Shown here piece by piece: positions 26,602 to 34,863 of a stretch of DNA of 64,000 nt. How positions within the stretch are numbered: the stretch's first letter is position 1; the number at the start of each line of letters is the position of its first letter. The DNA lies in NCBI RefSeq assembly GCF_017255185.1, contig NZ_JAFKCZ010000006.1, positions 62,001 through 126,000 on the forward strand, in the 5' to 3' direction. The stretch comes from Parahaliea mediterranea. Lineage in GTDB: Bacteria; Pseudomonadota; Gammaproteobacteria; Pseudomonadales; Halieaceae. The position numbers and the translations under genes were made by a program. The notes below the pieces were generated by a model. The model worked only from the letters and a program-made list of their open reading frames with translations, ran no database searches and was not told the DNA's origin.

Positions 26602-26616
26602 ACAAGCTACGTGCCA
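26602..26616 (-). promoter_or_regulatory. sigma-54-like promoter of nirB
   Basis: The minus strand reads TGGCACGTAGCTTGT: a perfect -24 half (TGGCACG) and TTG-T at -12, with GG and GT ten bases apart. The -12 GC is changed to GT, so it is slightly imperfect. Transcription would start near 26591, leaving a leader of about 147 bases. Confidence 0.55.
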
Positions 26617-26713
26617 GAACTGGCTTTTTCTTTAGTTATCAGCGGCTAAAGATTCCCAACGGCGGACCCGGCAGATCTGGAAAGCCACATGGGAGTGCAA
26701 GAACGCCGGCCCC

Positions 26714-26730
26714 TGACCCGATTTGGTGCA
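26714..26730. promoter_or_regulatory. NtrC-like site between the divergent nir and narK promoters
   Basis: TGACCC-GATTT-GGTGCA matches ten of twelve positions of the NtrC consensus TGCACC-N5-GGTGCA. It lies about 100 bases upstream of both sigma-54-like promoters, a good enhancer position for each. Confidence 0.45.
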
Positions 26731-26829
26731 GCGATAGCAAGCGCGCGGCCCAACGCGAGGGCGCCGCGGCCCTGCCCTCCGGCCCCTGAGCCAGGCCGAA
26801 TGCGGCCTTGAGGCCATTCCACCCACGCC

Positions 26830-26844
26830 TGGCATGCACTTTGC
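26830..26844 (+). promoter_or_regulatory. sigma-54 promoter of the nitrate transporter gene
   Basis: TGGCATGCACTTTGC has GG and GC exactly ten bases apart, followed by T, as in sigma-54 -24/-12 promoters. Transcription would start near 26855, giving a leader of about 77 bases before the transporter ATG at 26932. Confidence 0.6.
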
Positions 26845-26873
26845 TAAACCTCTCCAGCACAGCTGCAGCTTGC

Positions 26874-26891
26874 GAGCGTAACGGCGCGCTC
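26874..26891 (+). promoter_or_regulatory. ANTAR (NasT)-type hairpin in the transporter leader
   Basis: GAGCGT pairs with GCGCTC (six pairs, the innermost U-G) around the six-base loop AACGGC, with A at position 1 and G at position 4. It lies about 20 bases after the predicted start site. A second hairpin and a terminator are not obvious in this short leader. Confidence 0.55.
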
Positions 26892-26931
26892 AGACCTCAC
26901 CTGAATTTCACATTCCAAGAGAACTGAATCC

Positions 26932-28398
26932 ATGAGTAGCCCGGTCAATGTACTGGACCTGTCGCGTCCTGCTGTTCGCACCCTGCACCTCGCATGGGTC
27001 GCTTTCTTTATTACCTTTGTCGTGTGGTTCAGCCACGCGCCATTGATGGCGCACATTCGCAGCGCCTTCGACCTCAGCAACCAGCAGCTCAAGGCGCTGC
27101 TGATCCTCAACGTCGCCCTGACCATTCCGGCGCGGATCGTGGTCGGCATGCTGGTGGACCGCTTCGGCCCGCGCCTGGTATTCAGCCTGCTGCTGGTGTG
27201 CAGCTCGTTCTTCTGTTGGGGCTTCGCCTTCGCCACGAGCTACGAGATGCTCGCCCTGTTCCGTTTTCTCGGCGGTTTTGTTGGCGCGGGCTTCGTGATC
27301 GGCATCCGCCTGATCGGCGAGTGGTTCCCGGCCCGCCAGGTGGGCATGGCCCAGGGCATCTACGGCGGATGGGGTAATTTCGGCTCGGCGGCGGCCGCCA
27401 TGAGCCTGCCCACCCTGGCCCTGGCCTACGGCGGCGACGACGGTTGGCGCTATGCCATCGCCAGTACCGGCGTGGTGTCGCTGTGTTACGGCGTATTCTT
27501 CTACTTGCAGGCACGCAATACACCCAAGGGCTCCACCTACTTCAAACCCAAGCGCCACGGCGGCCTGGAGGTGAGCACCTGGAAAGACTTCTACCTGTAC
27601 ATCGCCATGACCCTGCCCCTGTATATTGCCCTGGCGGTCATGAGCTGGCGCCTCTCCCCCGCCAACCTGTCGCTGCTCGGCCAGACGGCCACCTACGCCA
27701 TGTACACCGTGCTGGCGGTGCTCTTCGTGTTCCAGGTCAGCCAGATCTGGCGTGTGAACCGCGACCACCTGCGCGCGGGGGTTCCCGATTACGACCGCTA
27801 CGCCTTCAGGCAGGTGGCGGCCCTGGACTGGGCCTACTTCGTCACCTTCGGCTCGGAGCTGGCGGTGGTTTCCATGTTGCCCCTGTTTTTCATGGAAACC
27901 TTCGCGCTCGACGCGGTCACCGCGGGACTGCTGGCCTCGGGCTTCGCCTTTATGAACCTGGTGGCGCGACCGAGCGGCGGCTACTTCTCCGACCGTTTCG
28001 GGCGTAAAAAGTCCCTGTCGGTACTGATCGCCGGCCTGGCGGTGGGCTACCTGGTGATGTCCCTGGTCGACAGCGGCTGGTGGATACCGGCCGCCGTGGC
28101 GGCCACCATGGCCTGCTCCTTTTTCGTGCAGGCCGGCGAGGGCGCGGTGTTCGCCATGGTGCCCCTGGTCAAGCGACGGATGACCGGGCAGATCGCCGGC
28201 ATGGTCGGCGCCTACGGCAACGTGGGCGCGGTGACCTACCTGACGGCGCTCACCTTCGTCGATGCCTCCAGTTTTTTCCTGATCATTGCCGGCAGCGCCG
28301 CACTGTGCTTTTTTGTGGTGCAGTTCATCAGTGAACCCCGGGGACAAATGCAGGAAACCCTGCCCGATGGCACGGTGCAACTGATCGACCTCACCTGA
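26932..28398 (+). CDS. nitrate/nitrite transporter, NarK/Nas (NNP) family
   Basis: 488 residues with about twelve membrane helices. The nitrate-signature region appears late as [20 protein letters not shown], and an early [14 protein letters not shown] loop provides the other conserved motif. The family moves nitrate (and nitrite) across the inner membrane. Its position divergent from nirB and next to a PP2C/kinase gene points to nitrate uptake for assimilation. The start site is followed by a typical N-terminal membrane segment; the ribosome site is weak (AAGAGAA). The leader has a sigma-54 promoter and an ANTAR-type hairpin. Confidence 0.93.
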   Translation: MSSPVNVLDLSRPAVRTLHLAWVAFFITFVVWFSHAPLMAHIRSAFDLSNQQLKALLILNVALTIPARIVVGMLVDRFGPRLVFSLLLVCSSFFCWGFAFATSYEMLALFRFLGGFVGAGFVIGIRLIGEWFPARQVGMAQGIYGGWGNFGSAAAAMSLPTLALAYGGDDGWRYAIASTGVVSLCYGVFFYLQARNTPKGSTYFKPKRHGGLEVSTWKDFYLYIAMTLPLYIALAVMSWRLSPANLSLLGQTATYAMYTVLAVLFVFQVSQIWRVNRDHLRAGVPDYDRYAFRQVAALDWAYFVTFGSELAVVSMLPLFFMETFALDAVTAGLLASGFAFMNLVARPSGGYFSDRFGRKKSLSVLIAGLAVGYLVMSLVDSGWWIPAAVAATMACSFFVQAGEGAVFAMVPLVKRRMTGQIAGMVGAYGNVGAVTYLTALTFVDASSFFLIIAGSAALCFFVVQFISEPRGQMQETLPDGTVQLIDLT

Positions 28399-28420
28399 CA
28401 CGGGGTGCAAACAGGCCACC

Positions 28421-30178
28421 ATGACCCGCGCGCGCACGCTACCGGCAGCCAGCCACCTCGAGGCCCGACTGGGCCTTGAGATGGGACAGTACAGCTGTGC
28501 CGGCCGCAAGGCGATCAACGAGGACGCCATCGGCATCCGCGCCCCGGACGGCCCGCTGCTCACCACCAAGGGGGTCGCGGCGGTGATCGCCGACGGGGTC
28601 AGCAGTGCCGAGGCCGGGCGCGAGGCGAGCCAGAGCTGCGTTACCGGTTTCCTGTCCGATTATTTTTCCACCCCCGAAACCTGGACCGTGCGCCACTCGG
28701 TGCAGCAGATCCTCACCGCGCTCAATCGCTGGCTGTACCGCAGTGGCCAGGGCCTGCCGGACGCCCGCCGCGGATTCATCACCACCATGAGCGCACTGGT
28801 GCTCAAGAGCCAGCAAGCCCACCTGTTTCACATCGGCGACAGCCGCATCTACCTGCTGCGCGACGGCCGCCTCGAGCAACTGACCCGGGACCACACGGTG
28901 CCGGTCGGCGACGGGCACCGCTACCTGGCACGGGCCCTCGGTCTCGATATCCACCTGGAAGCGGACTACCGCAACCTGGCGCTGGAGCGCGGAGATCTGT
29001 TCCTGCTCACTACCGACGGCGTGCACGATGTGCTCGGCGCGGCGCAACTGGCAGAGCTGCTGGTCAATGCCGGGGACGATCTCGCCGCCACCTGTCGCAC
29101 TTTGTGCGACACCGCCCTGCGCGCCGGCAGCGATGACAACCTGAGCTGCCAGTTGCTGCGGGTCAGCAGCCTGCCAACGCCGGAGATCGACGATGTGGTG
29201 GGAAGGCTGACCCAATTGCGCTTTCCCCCGCCTTTGGCGGCAGGCAATGTACTGGACGGCTTTCGCATCGAACGCGAACTCCATGCCAGTCCGCGCAGCC
29301 AGGTCTACCTGGTGCGCGACGTGCAAAGCGGCGAACGTTTTTGCATGAAAACCCCTTCCGACAACTTTAGCGACGACCCCGCCTACATCGAGCGCTTTGT
29401 TTTGGAAAGCTGGATCGGCTCGCGCATCAACAGCCCCTACGTGGCCAGGGTGGTCGACCCGGGCCGTCCCCGCACTTGCCTCTACTACCTGAGCGAGTAC
29501 GTCGACGGCATGACGCTCGCGCAGTGGATGCGCGAGCACCCCAGGCCGGCGGTGGAGGAGGCGCTCTACCTGGTGTGCCAGATCGCACGCGGCCTCCGCG
29601 CCCTGCACCGCAGGGAGACACTGCACCAGGATCTCAAGCCGGACAATATATTGATCGATGCCAGTGGGCAGGTAAAAATCATTGATTTCGGCAGCTGCAG
29701 CGTGGCCAGCATCGCCGAGATCGCCACCCCCCTGGTGCGCGACAGCGCGCTGGGCACCGCCAGCTACGCGGCCCCCGAATACACCGTGGGACGAAAGCCG
29801 GACCCGCGCGCCGACCTGTTCTCGCTAGCGGTCATCACCTACGAGTTGTTGACCGGCACCGCGCCATTCGAGGGCAAGCTGGAACGCTGTCGCAGTCAGC
29901 GCGACTTTCTGGCGACGCGCTACACACCCAGTTATCGCATCAATCCCCGGGTGCCCCACTGGATGGACGGCGCCCTGCGCAAAGCCCTGCGTTTTCATCC
30001 GGAACGGCGCCACGGCGACGTGTCGGAGTTCGCCCACGAATTGCAACATCCCAATCCGGCCTACCTGGAATACCACCAGCGACCGTTGATGGATCGCAAA
30101 CCCCTACTCGCCTGGCAATTGATAGCCGCCGCGCTGGCCGTGGCGGAGCTGGTGACCCTGGCGCTGCTGGTGGGCTAA
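28421..30178 (+). CDS. bifunctional PP2C-type phosphatase / Ser-Thr protein kinase
   Basis: 585 residues. Residues ~20-250 are a PP2C phosphatase with its metal-binding aspartates (INEDAIG, IADGVSS, TTDGVHD, GSDDNLS). Residues ~270-540 are a Hanks-type kinase with the lysine in FCMKTPS, the catalytic loop HQDLKPDN, DFG (IIDFGSCS) and an APE motif. The glycine-rich loop is poor (ELHASPRSQVYLV lacks GxGxxG). A C-terminal membrane helix (~560-583) anchors the protein, with both catalytic domains in the cytoplasm. It follows the nitrate transporter by 22 bases, probably in one operon. Related fusions occur in nitrate loci of Pseudomonas, where a role in nitrate uptake or signalling has been suggested; the target here is unknown. 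Confidence 0.9.
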   Translation: MTRARTLPAASHLEARLGLEMGQYSCAGRKAINEDAIGIRAPDGPLLTTKGVAAVIADGVSSAEAGREASQSCVTGFLSDYFSTPETWTVRHSVQQILTALNRWLYRSGQGLPDARRGFITTMSALVLKSQQAHLFHIGDSRIYLLRDGRLEQLTRDHTVPVGDGHRYLARALGLDIHLEADYRNLALERGDLFLLTTDGVHDVLGAAQLAELLVNAGDDLAATCRTLCDTALRAGSDDNLSCQLLRVSSLPTPEIDDVVGRLTQLRFPPPLAAGNVLDGFRIERELHASPRSQVYLVRDVQSGERFCMKTPSDNFSDDPAYIERFVLESWIGSRINSPYVARVVDPGRPRTCLYYLSEYVDGMTLAQWMREHPRPAVEEALYLVCQIARGLRALHRRETLHQDLKPDNILIDASGQVKIIDFGSCSVASIAEIATPLVRDSALGTASYAAPEYTVGRKPDPRADLFSLAVITYELLTGTAPFEGKLERCRSQRDFLATRYTPSYRINPRVPHWMDGALRKALRFHPERRHGDVSEFAHELQHPNPAYLEYHQRPLMDRKPLLAWQLIAAALAVAELVTLALLVG

Positions 30179-30185
30179 AGCGCAC

Positions 30186-30316
30186 AATGGCACTTACTTA
30201 AGTGAAAAACTGGGCATTTTGCCCTCTGTAGGGTCGAATTCATTCGACCAAATGAGGCGTTCACGGCATCAATGGCCGAATAAATTCGGCCCTACAACGC
30301 TAAAGTCAGTGCCATT
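30186..30316. repeat. repeat core inside a 14-bp inverted repeat
   Basis: The core (30227-30296) is a diverged copy of the TGTAGGG...CCCTACA palindromic repeat, with TCGAATTCATTCGA and GGCCGAATAAATTCGGCC. It is bracketed by AATGGCACTTACTT (30186-30199) and AAGTCAGTGCCATT (30303-30316), inverted with one mismatch. This gives a ~131-base element between the kinase and nasS genes. No transposase is encoded. Confidence 0.65.
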
Positions 30317-30320
30317 CGGG

Positions 30321-31505
30321 CTAGAGCCGGTAGTCGGCGCCCAGCTCAATACCCGGCTCGAATTGCCAAACACCGCGATGGGTGTTGCTGGGGCGGTAGT
30401 CCCGTTCCGGGCACGGCAGGTTCAGGTAGCGCGCGCACTCACGATAGAGGTCGGTGCGCAAGGTGCGCTGAATCAGCGACTTGATGCGCTCCTCCCCCAT
30501 GTGCTTGCCCAGCAGCTCGCTGGTCTGTTGCACCAGCCATTCACCGTCGCTGCGCCAGGGAAAGCCCGCCTGGTAGCGACCGAACACGTGGAAGTCGGGC
30601 AACGACAGCGGCGCCTGGCCGCGGGCGAAAACCAGCTCCCCCGCCAGCGAGGGCCGCAACAGCTCCTCCGGCATATCGAGGTAGTGCGGATCGGCGAGGA
30701 TCGATGCGGCCCGCAGCCGGTTATCCGGCAAGGACAGCCAGGCGCAGGCTTCCATTAGCGCCAGGCGCAGACGCAGGTGCGCCGCCGGATATCGCTGGTG
30801 CCACTGTTGGGTCACGCCCAGCACCTTTTCCACGGCGTTGTTCCAGATAGCGTAGCCGGTGGCCTGCACCTGCCCGATGCCGCGCTGTACCGCCACCGTG
30901 TTCCAGGGCTCGCCCACGCAGTAGCCATCGATAATGCCCCGGGCCAGGCTGTCCACCATCTGCTCCGGCGGCAGCACAATGACATGCACATCGCGGTCCG
31001 GATCCACACCGCCGGCGCGCAGCCACTGCCGCAGCTGGAAAATATGACAGGAGAAGGTGTGCGCGGCGGCGAAGGTCAGGGTCGTTCCACTACCGGCGGA
31101 TTCGCGTATATGGCGCCCAAGGGCGGCAGCGGTACTGAGCGCACCTTCCCTCGGGTCGCCGTCCCGCGCGGCCAATACCTCCGCCAACCGTTGGCTGACG
31201 GTGATGGCATTGCCGTTCAGGCTCAGGGCGAGGCCGGTGATCACATCGGCGCGCATGCCGCCGGCGCCCAGGGACGTGGCAAAAGGCAGCGGCGCCAGCA
31301 TTTGTGCGGCATCCAACTGGCCCACCACCAGTTTGTCGCGCAGATTGGCCCAGGACACTTCCCGCTCCAGTCTCACCGAAAGGCCGTAGCGCTCGTACAG
31401 GCCCAGCTCCCGGGCGACCGCCAGCGGCGCGCTGTCAGTCAGGCGCAGGTAGCCCAGGCTCAGGTCGCGCTTTTCCGCAACCGGCTGGCGTGCGACGTCG
31501 ATCAT
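30321..31505 (-). CDS. nasS: NasS-type nitrate/nitrite sensor (NrtA/CmpA-like, cytoplasmic)
   Basis: 394 residues resembling the substrate-binding proteins NrtA and CmpA of nitrate/bicarbonate ABC transporters, but with no signal peptide, so it is cytoplasmic. Family landmarks include LGYLRLTDSAPLAVA at the start, QLDAAQMLAPLPFA, and a central GYCVGEPWNTVAVQRG. In Paracoccus and Azotobacter NasS binds NasT and releases it when nitrate or nitrite is present. It overlaps nasT by four bases. This supports the idea that the ANTAR hairpins upstream of the three nitrate units are its indirect targets. Confidence 0.9.
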   Translation of the reverse strand: MIDVARQPVAEKRDLSLGYLRLTDSAPLAVARELGLYERYGLSVRLEREVSWANLRDKLVVGQLDAAQMLAPLPFATSLGAGGMRADVITGLALSLNGNAITVSQRLAEVLAARDGDPREGALSTAAALGRHIRESAGSGTTLTFAAAHTFSCHIFQLRQWLRAGGVDPDRDVHVIVLPPEQMVDSLARGIIDGYCVGEPWNTVAVQRGIGQVQATGYAIWNNAVEKVLGVTQQWHQRYPAAHLRLRLALMEACAWLSLPDNRLRAASILADPHYLDMPEELLRPSLAGELVFARGQAPLSLPDFHVFGRYQAGFPWRSDGEWLVQQTSELLGKHMGEERIKSLIQRTLRTDLYRECARYLNLPCPERDYRPSNTHRGVWQFEPGIELGADYRL

Positions 31506-32125
31506 GGTTTGCTCCCTTTCGCCGTGGGTTTGTCGAGGATCTCGATAATGCCTCGGGCGGTCTCCGCCAGCGTGCGATTTTGGTCCATCGACAGTTTGCG
31601 GATGGTGCGAAACGCCTCGTCCTCGGTCACCCCGTGGGCCGCGCAGAGCAGCCCCTTGGCTTTCTCCACCACCTTGCGCTGGGCCAGTTGCGCGCGGGTC
31701 CGGTCGAGTTCCCGCTTGAGTTCGTCAAAGGCGGCGAACTGGGCCATGGCGACGTCAATTACCGCGCGAACCCGCTCCGGGTTGATGTCCTCGGCCTGGT
31801 AGGCGGTCACGCCGGCGCGAATCGCATCGCCGATAAAGCGCGAGTCGCCGCTGCCGGAGAACATCACCACCGGCCTGGGATTGTGGGCGGAGGCAATCGA
31901 CAGGCTCTCCAGCACATCGCGGTCGGGGGAGTCCAGGGCGATCACCACCACGTCCGGTTCCAGCTGCGCCATCTGGTACAACAGGCCAGAGGCAGTGGCG
32001 ATCACCGACACGACTTCGAGCCCGGGCTGCGAGAGACTGCGCTCCACCGCGGCCGCGCGCTCCGGGTTGTCGTCGACGAGAATCAGGCGCAAGGGCGCGG
32101 ATGCCTGGGGGTCGATACTGCTCAC
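31502..32125 (-). CDS. nasT: NasT-type ANTAR-domain response regulator (antiterminator)
   Basis: 207 residues. The N-terminal ~120 are a receiver-like domain (LRLILVDDN, then VVVIALDSPDRD). The C-terminal ~70 are an ANTAR RNA-binding domain (AQRKVVEKAKGLLCAAHG, then a helical end). In nitrate-assimilating bacteria NasT is held inactive by NasS and, when freed, binds hairpins in leader RNAs to prevent termination. The gene lies ten bases after the porin gene and overlaps nasS by four bases. Its own operon leader contains the hairpins and terminator expected for self-control. Confidence 0.92.
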   Translation of the reverse strand: MSSIDPQASAPLRLILVDDNPERAAAVERSLSQPGLEVVSVIATASGLLYQMAQLEPDVVVIALDSPDRDVLESLSIASAHNPRPVVMFSGSGDSRFIGDAIRAGVTAYQAEDINPERVRAVIDVAMAQFAAFDELKRELDRTRAQLAQRKVVEKAKGLLCAAHGVTEDEAFRTIRKLSMDQNRTLAETARGIIEILDKPTAKGSKP

Positions 32126-32135
32126 CTGACGGGGG

Positions 32136-33386
32136 TCAATAACTGAAAGTCACGGTCAGCCACGCCTTTTGTGTATCGGCGTAGCGATCCCTGTTGTCGC
32201 TGGCAAAATTTGCATATTTGAGCTGCAAACTCAAGCGTGGATGCAGCGGCCAGGTGGCCGCCAGGTTCAGTTCGGAGCCGAAGTCGGCTCCGCCCACCGC
32301 GGCCTGGAAATCGTGCCAGGTCGCGGCAACCTTTAGCGACCCGATCGCGCCCGCCAGGCCAGCGTAGAGATCCTCGACTCCATCGCCGGGGGTGGCCAGG
32401 AACATGTCCGCCCAGCCCTGGAATTTGTGCAGGGTCGCCAGGGGGGTCTTGAAGCCCACGCCGTCGCCGGCATCCAGCACTTCGTAGCCGAGGGTCGCTG
32501 TCACCGGCCCCAACGGTGCCGCGCCCTCGAGCAGGTAGTAGTCCGCCCCGTAGTCCAACTGGCTGTCGCCCCCGTCGGTCTGTCGTGCATAGCTCAATCG
32601 CGCCGCTACCGGGCCGATTTTGCCCGCGTACTCCAGGCCCCAGGTATCGGAGCCGTTGTTCTCCGCCTGATTCGCCGTGAAGGCCGCTTGCGGCGCGACA
32701 TCCAGCAGGTAGGCAAAGCCGCTCAGCGCGTGGCCGTCCGCCAGTGGCACCTGTATGCGTAACAGGTGGTTTTCCCCGTGCCAGTTGGCTGGCTGCGCGG
32801 TATCGTCCGGGCCAAAGATCCGGTTCACGTTGTACACATAGGCGTAGTCGGCCTCCGCGACCCCCCCCTCCCAGCGGGCGCGAAAACCGTCAAAGGTCTG
32901 CTCGTTCTGCCGCCAGGCCACGCCACCCACAAAGCGCTGGTTGCCGTGCAGGATGCGCTGGCGCCCGTAGGTCCCCACCAGCGCGTCGCCGCTGTAGCTC
33001 AACCAGGCCTGGTTGATTTCTGTCCCCTCGGGGTCGGCCACCACCGGGTACCCGGTCTCGCCATTGCCGGTATCGTTAAAACGCGCGGCGCCGATGCCGG
33101 TGACGTTATCGACTTCGGCCATGAAGGCAAAGCCCCGGTAACTGGCGGAGGAAAACGTGACCCGGGTGCGCAGCGTCGAGGCATCGGCACTTCGGTCGAG
33201 GGCATCGGTATCGACGTGTTCGTAGCGATAGCGCAGGTCGAGGCCCATATTGCCCGCCGCGACCATCCCCGGCATTGAATCGGCAACAGCCAACTCCTCC
33301 GCCCCGACCGCGGACACACCCAGCCCCGCCACGCCCCATATTACCCGCATGCCGACGTGCAGTATTGTTGGTGACCCTGTCATCAT
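32136..33386 (-). CDS. alginate-export-type outer-membrane porin
   Basis: 416 residues from an ATG with AGGGGG just upstream; a second ATG follows immediately and either could be used, while an extension upstream would start inside the leader terminator region. A Sec signal peptide ends near ASAVGA. The rest is an alternating, aromatic-rich beta-barrel pattern ending in the outer-membrane-type C-terminal Tyr (WLTVTFSY). It resembles the alginate-export (Alginate_exp) porin domain. Co-transcription with nasT and nasS suggests nitrate passage through the outer membrane, by inference; similar porins sit next to nasTS in some Pseudomonas, from memory. Confidence 0.8.
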   Translation of the reverse strand: MMTGSPTILHVGMRVIWGVAGLGVSAVGAEELAVADSMPGMVAAGNMGLDLRYRYEHVDTDALDRSADASTLRTRVTFSSASYRGFAFMAEVDNVTGIGAARFNDTGNGETGYPVVADPEGTEINQAWLSYSGDALVGTYGRQRILHGNQRFVGGVAWRQNEQTFDGFRARWEGGVAEADYAYVYNVNRIFGPDDTAQPANWHGENHLLRIQVPLADGHALSGFAYLLDVAPQAAFTANQAENNGSDTWGLEYAGKIGPVAARLSYARQTDGGDSQLDYGADYYLLEGAAPLGPVTATLGYEVLDAGDGVGFKTPLATLHKFQGWADMFLATPGDGVEDLYAGLAGAIGSLKVAATWHDFQAAVGGADFGSELNLAATWPLHPRLSLQLKYANFASDNRDRYADTQKAWLTVTFSY

Positions 33387-33449
33387 CGTTCCCCCTACAA
33401 TGTTCGCTAGCGCAGTGCCAGTGCGCGGCAGCGGCAAATCCCAGGCCAC

Positions 33450-33499
33450 AAAAAAGCCCGCACAGCCTCCCGAGATGAACCGGAATCCTGTGCAGGCTT
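33450..33499 (-). terminator. intrinsic terminator inside the porin-nasT-nasS leader
   Basis: On the minus strand AAGCCTGCACAG pairs with CTGTGCGGGCTT (12 pairs, one G-U) around a 22-base loop and is followed by six Ts. It lies about 65 bases before the porin ATG, so it must be overcome for the operon to be expressed. Its 5' arm overlaps the second ANTAR-type hairpin by five bases. Confidence 0.75.
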
Positions 33500-33536
33500 C
33501 GTTGCCGATATGGATATTGGACCTGGCGTTACTAGG
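33495..33536 (-). promoter_or_regulatory. tandem ANTAR (NasT)-type hairpins in the porin-nasT-nasS leader
   Basis: P2 is GGC-AACGAA-GCC (33495-33506), a six-base loop with A1 and G4. P1 (33522-33536) is weaker: CCTAGT and AGG flank the loop AACGCC, also A1/G4. P2 shares AAGCC with the terminator stem, so P2 and the terminator exclude each other. This is the dual-hairpin antiterminator layout described for ANTAR proteins. Confidence 0.6.
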
Positions 33537-33545
33537 AGCTACAAA

Positions 33546-33560
33546 GCAAGTTTCGGGCCA
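33546..33560 (-). promoter_or_regulatory. sigma-54 promoter of the porin-nasT-nasS operon
   Basis: The minus strand reads TGGCCCGAAACTTGC then TT, with GG and GC exactly ten bases apart. Transcription would start near 33534, just before the P1 hairpin, leaving a leader of about 148 bases. Confidence 0.65.
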
Positions 33561-33635
33561 GAATTAGAAAGAACACATAAACATTGGGCGCCTGGAGGTT
33601 TTGCGACCGGGCGCGCCGGCCCATTGCCGTGCGCC

Positions 33636-33663
33636 CGCATCACCGTGGTGCAATGACTGCACC
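33636..33663. promoter_or_regulatory. NtrC-like site and 17-bp palindrome upstream of the nas operon
   Basis: CGCATC-ACCGT-GGTGCA (33636-33652) matches ten of twelve NtrC consensus positions. Overlapping it is a perfect palindrome GGTGCA-ATGAC-TGCACC (33647-33663), with half-sites in the reverse order to NtrC. It lies about 90-100 bases upstream of the sigma-54 promoter. Confidence 0.4.
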
Positions 33664-33696
33664 CAAAGAGGGACAGCGCCACTGCCACGCGGCACA

Positions 33697-34143
33697 TCAG
33701 CGCAGGATATTGCGCCGGTTCATGATCCCCGCGTAAACAAACAGCGCCAGGGCAATCACGAAGATGACCGCGCTAAACCACAGGGCGGTATCCCCCATGA
33801 CCTGCAGGCCATCGGACAGCAGCAAGTTGCGGACCGAGGTCGCGATCATCGCCAACAGGGAGATAAAAAACGCCAGGGCCGCTGGCCGCCGCCGCATCAA
33901 CAGCAGGATTGAGCCCAACACCGCGCCCCACACTGCGATGCCCCAGCACACGATCACCCAGACCGGAAAACCGTAGAAATACGCGAGTTGTTCCGGTGTA
34001 AAGTTACTCATGTACTGCTCGTGCTGCATCTGGGTGAGAGTAAAGTCGGCCGCACCCACGGCGTTCCACAGCAGTGACAGCACACCCACGACCCACAGGT
34101 GCCACGGCGTGCGCCGGGCGCGACGATCGGCCAATATCGACAT
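33697..34143 (-). CDS. small four-helix membrane protein of unknown function
   Basis: 148 residues with four predicted membrane helices: TPWHLWVVGVLSLLWNAVGA near the start, a second around residues 58-82 (VWVIVCWGIAVWGAVLG), a third at about 89-105 and a fourth near the C-terminus. AGGAAA precedes the ATG. The opening TPWHLW-V-G pattern is shared, in my memory, by small inner-membrane proteins of unknown function in marine bacteria. Its promoter region lies downstream of recX and it has no clear operon partner. No function is proposed. Confidence 0.7.
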   Translation of the reverse strand: MSILADRRARRTPWHLWVVGVLSLLWNAVGAADFTLTQMQHEQYMSNFTPEQLAYFYGFPVWVIVCWGIAVWGAVLGSILLLMRRRPAALAFFISLLAMIATSVRNLLLSDGLQVMGDTALWFSAVIFVIALALFVYAGIMNRRNILR

Positions 34144-34308
34144 GGTATTTCCTCGGTTTGTATTTGCGCGCTTGTATTTGCGCGCTTGCGGATGCCGCGC
34201 GGGTATCGGTGCGCGGCGTTGGCGCTATCTTAACAAATTCCCCACGGCGCGTGATGCCGGGCTGGCCAATGGCTCCGGGGGTCCCATCGTATGGGCGGGC
34301 CACCAGGG

Positions 34309-34755
34309 TTATTCCATCAAGTGCGAGAACTGCTCCGAACTGAATCCGCGATACTGCATAAAACGCAGGCGACGGCTCTTGTCCTTGAGGTCTTGCGGTT
34401 CTGCATCGCCGAATTTCTTGTGGTAGACCTCCGCGGCCACGGCCTGCCAGTCGACGTCCAGGCTCGCCAGCGCGCGCGACACCTCGGCCTCATCAAGGCC
34501 CTTCTGCCGCATTTCCTGGCGCAGGCGCAGAGGCCCGTAGCCGCGCTGGATGCGCTGCCGGGCGAAACTCTGGGCATAGCGCTCGTCGCTTTGCAGGTTC
34601 TCGTCGGCGAGCTGCACCAGCGCCGCCGCAATGAGCTCGCTGTCGCCAAAACGCCGCGCCAATTTGCGCTCCAGCTCGGCATGGGAATGCTCCCGCCGCG
34701 CCAGCAGATCCATTGCCGCGCGCCGGATCATTTGCGGGTCATCGCTTGCCGTCAT
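34309..34755 (-). CDS. recX: regulatory protein RecX
   Basis: 148 residues of the tandem three-helix RecX type: an early LLARREHSHAELERKL, a middle YAQSFARQRIQRGYGPLRL, and a C-terminal RRLRFMQYRGFSSEQF. RecX binds RecA filaments and limits their activity. It lies 108 bases after recA, separated by a strong intrinsic terminator, the usual way of giving low recX expression by read-through. The ATG is preceded by a poor ribosome site. Confidence 0.95.
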   Translation of the reverse strand: MTASDDPQMIRRAAMDLLARREHSHAELERKLARRFGDSELIAAALVQLADENLQSDERYAQSFARQRIQRGYGPLRLRQEMRQKGLDEAEVSRALASLDVDWQAVAAEVYHKKFGDAEPQDLKDKSRRLRFMQYRGFSSEQFSHLME

Positions 34756-34771
34756 GGTCGATACAGATTGG

Positions 34772-34817
34772 AAAAAAAGGCGCCGGGAGCGAGAGTGGGG
34801 TCAGTGGACCCGGCGCC
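34772..34817 (-). terminator. recA-recX intergenic terminator
   Basis: On the minus strand GGCGCCGGG pairs perfectly with CCCGGCGCC around a 21-base loop and is followed by seven Ts (34772-34778). It would stop most recA transcripts before recX. Confidence 0.85.
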
Positions 34818-34863
34818 TGAGAGGAAATAGTGGAGCCCCACGCGCTCTCGCTGCTCTGCGGGG

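Noticed and set aside
32136-33449. Longer porin start at 33449
   Set aside because: It would put the terminator's 3' side close to the coding start and lacks a ribosome site; the ATG at 33386 has AGGGGG and begins the signal peptide.
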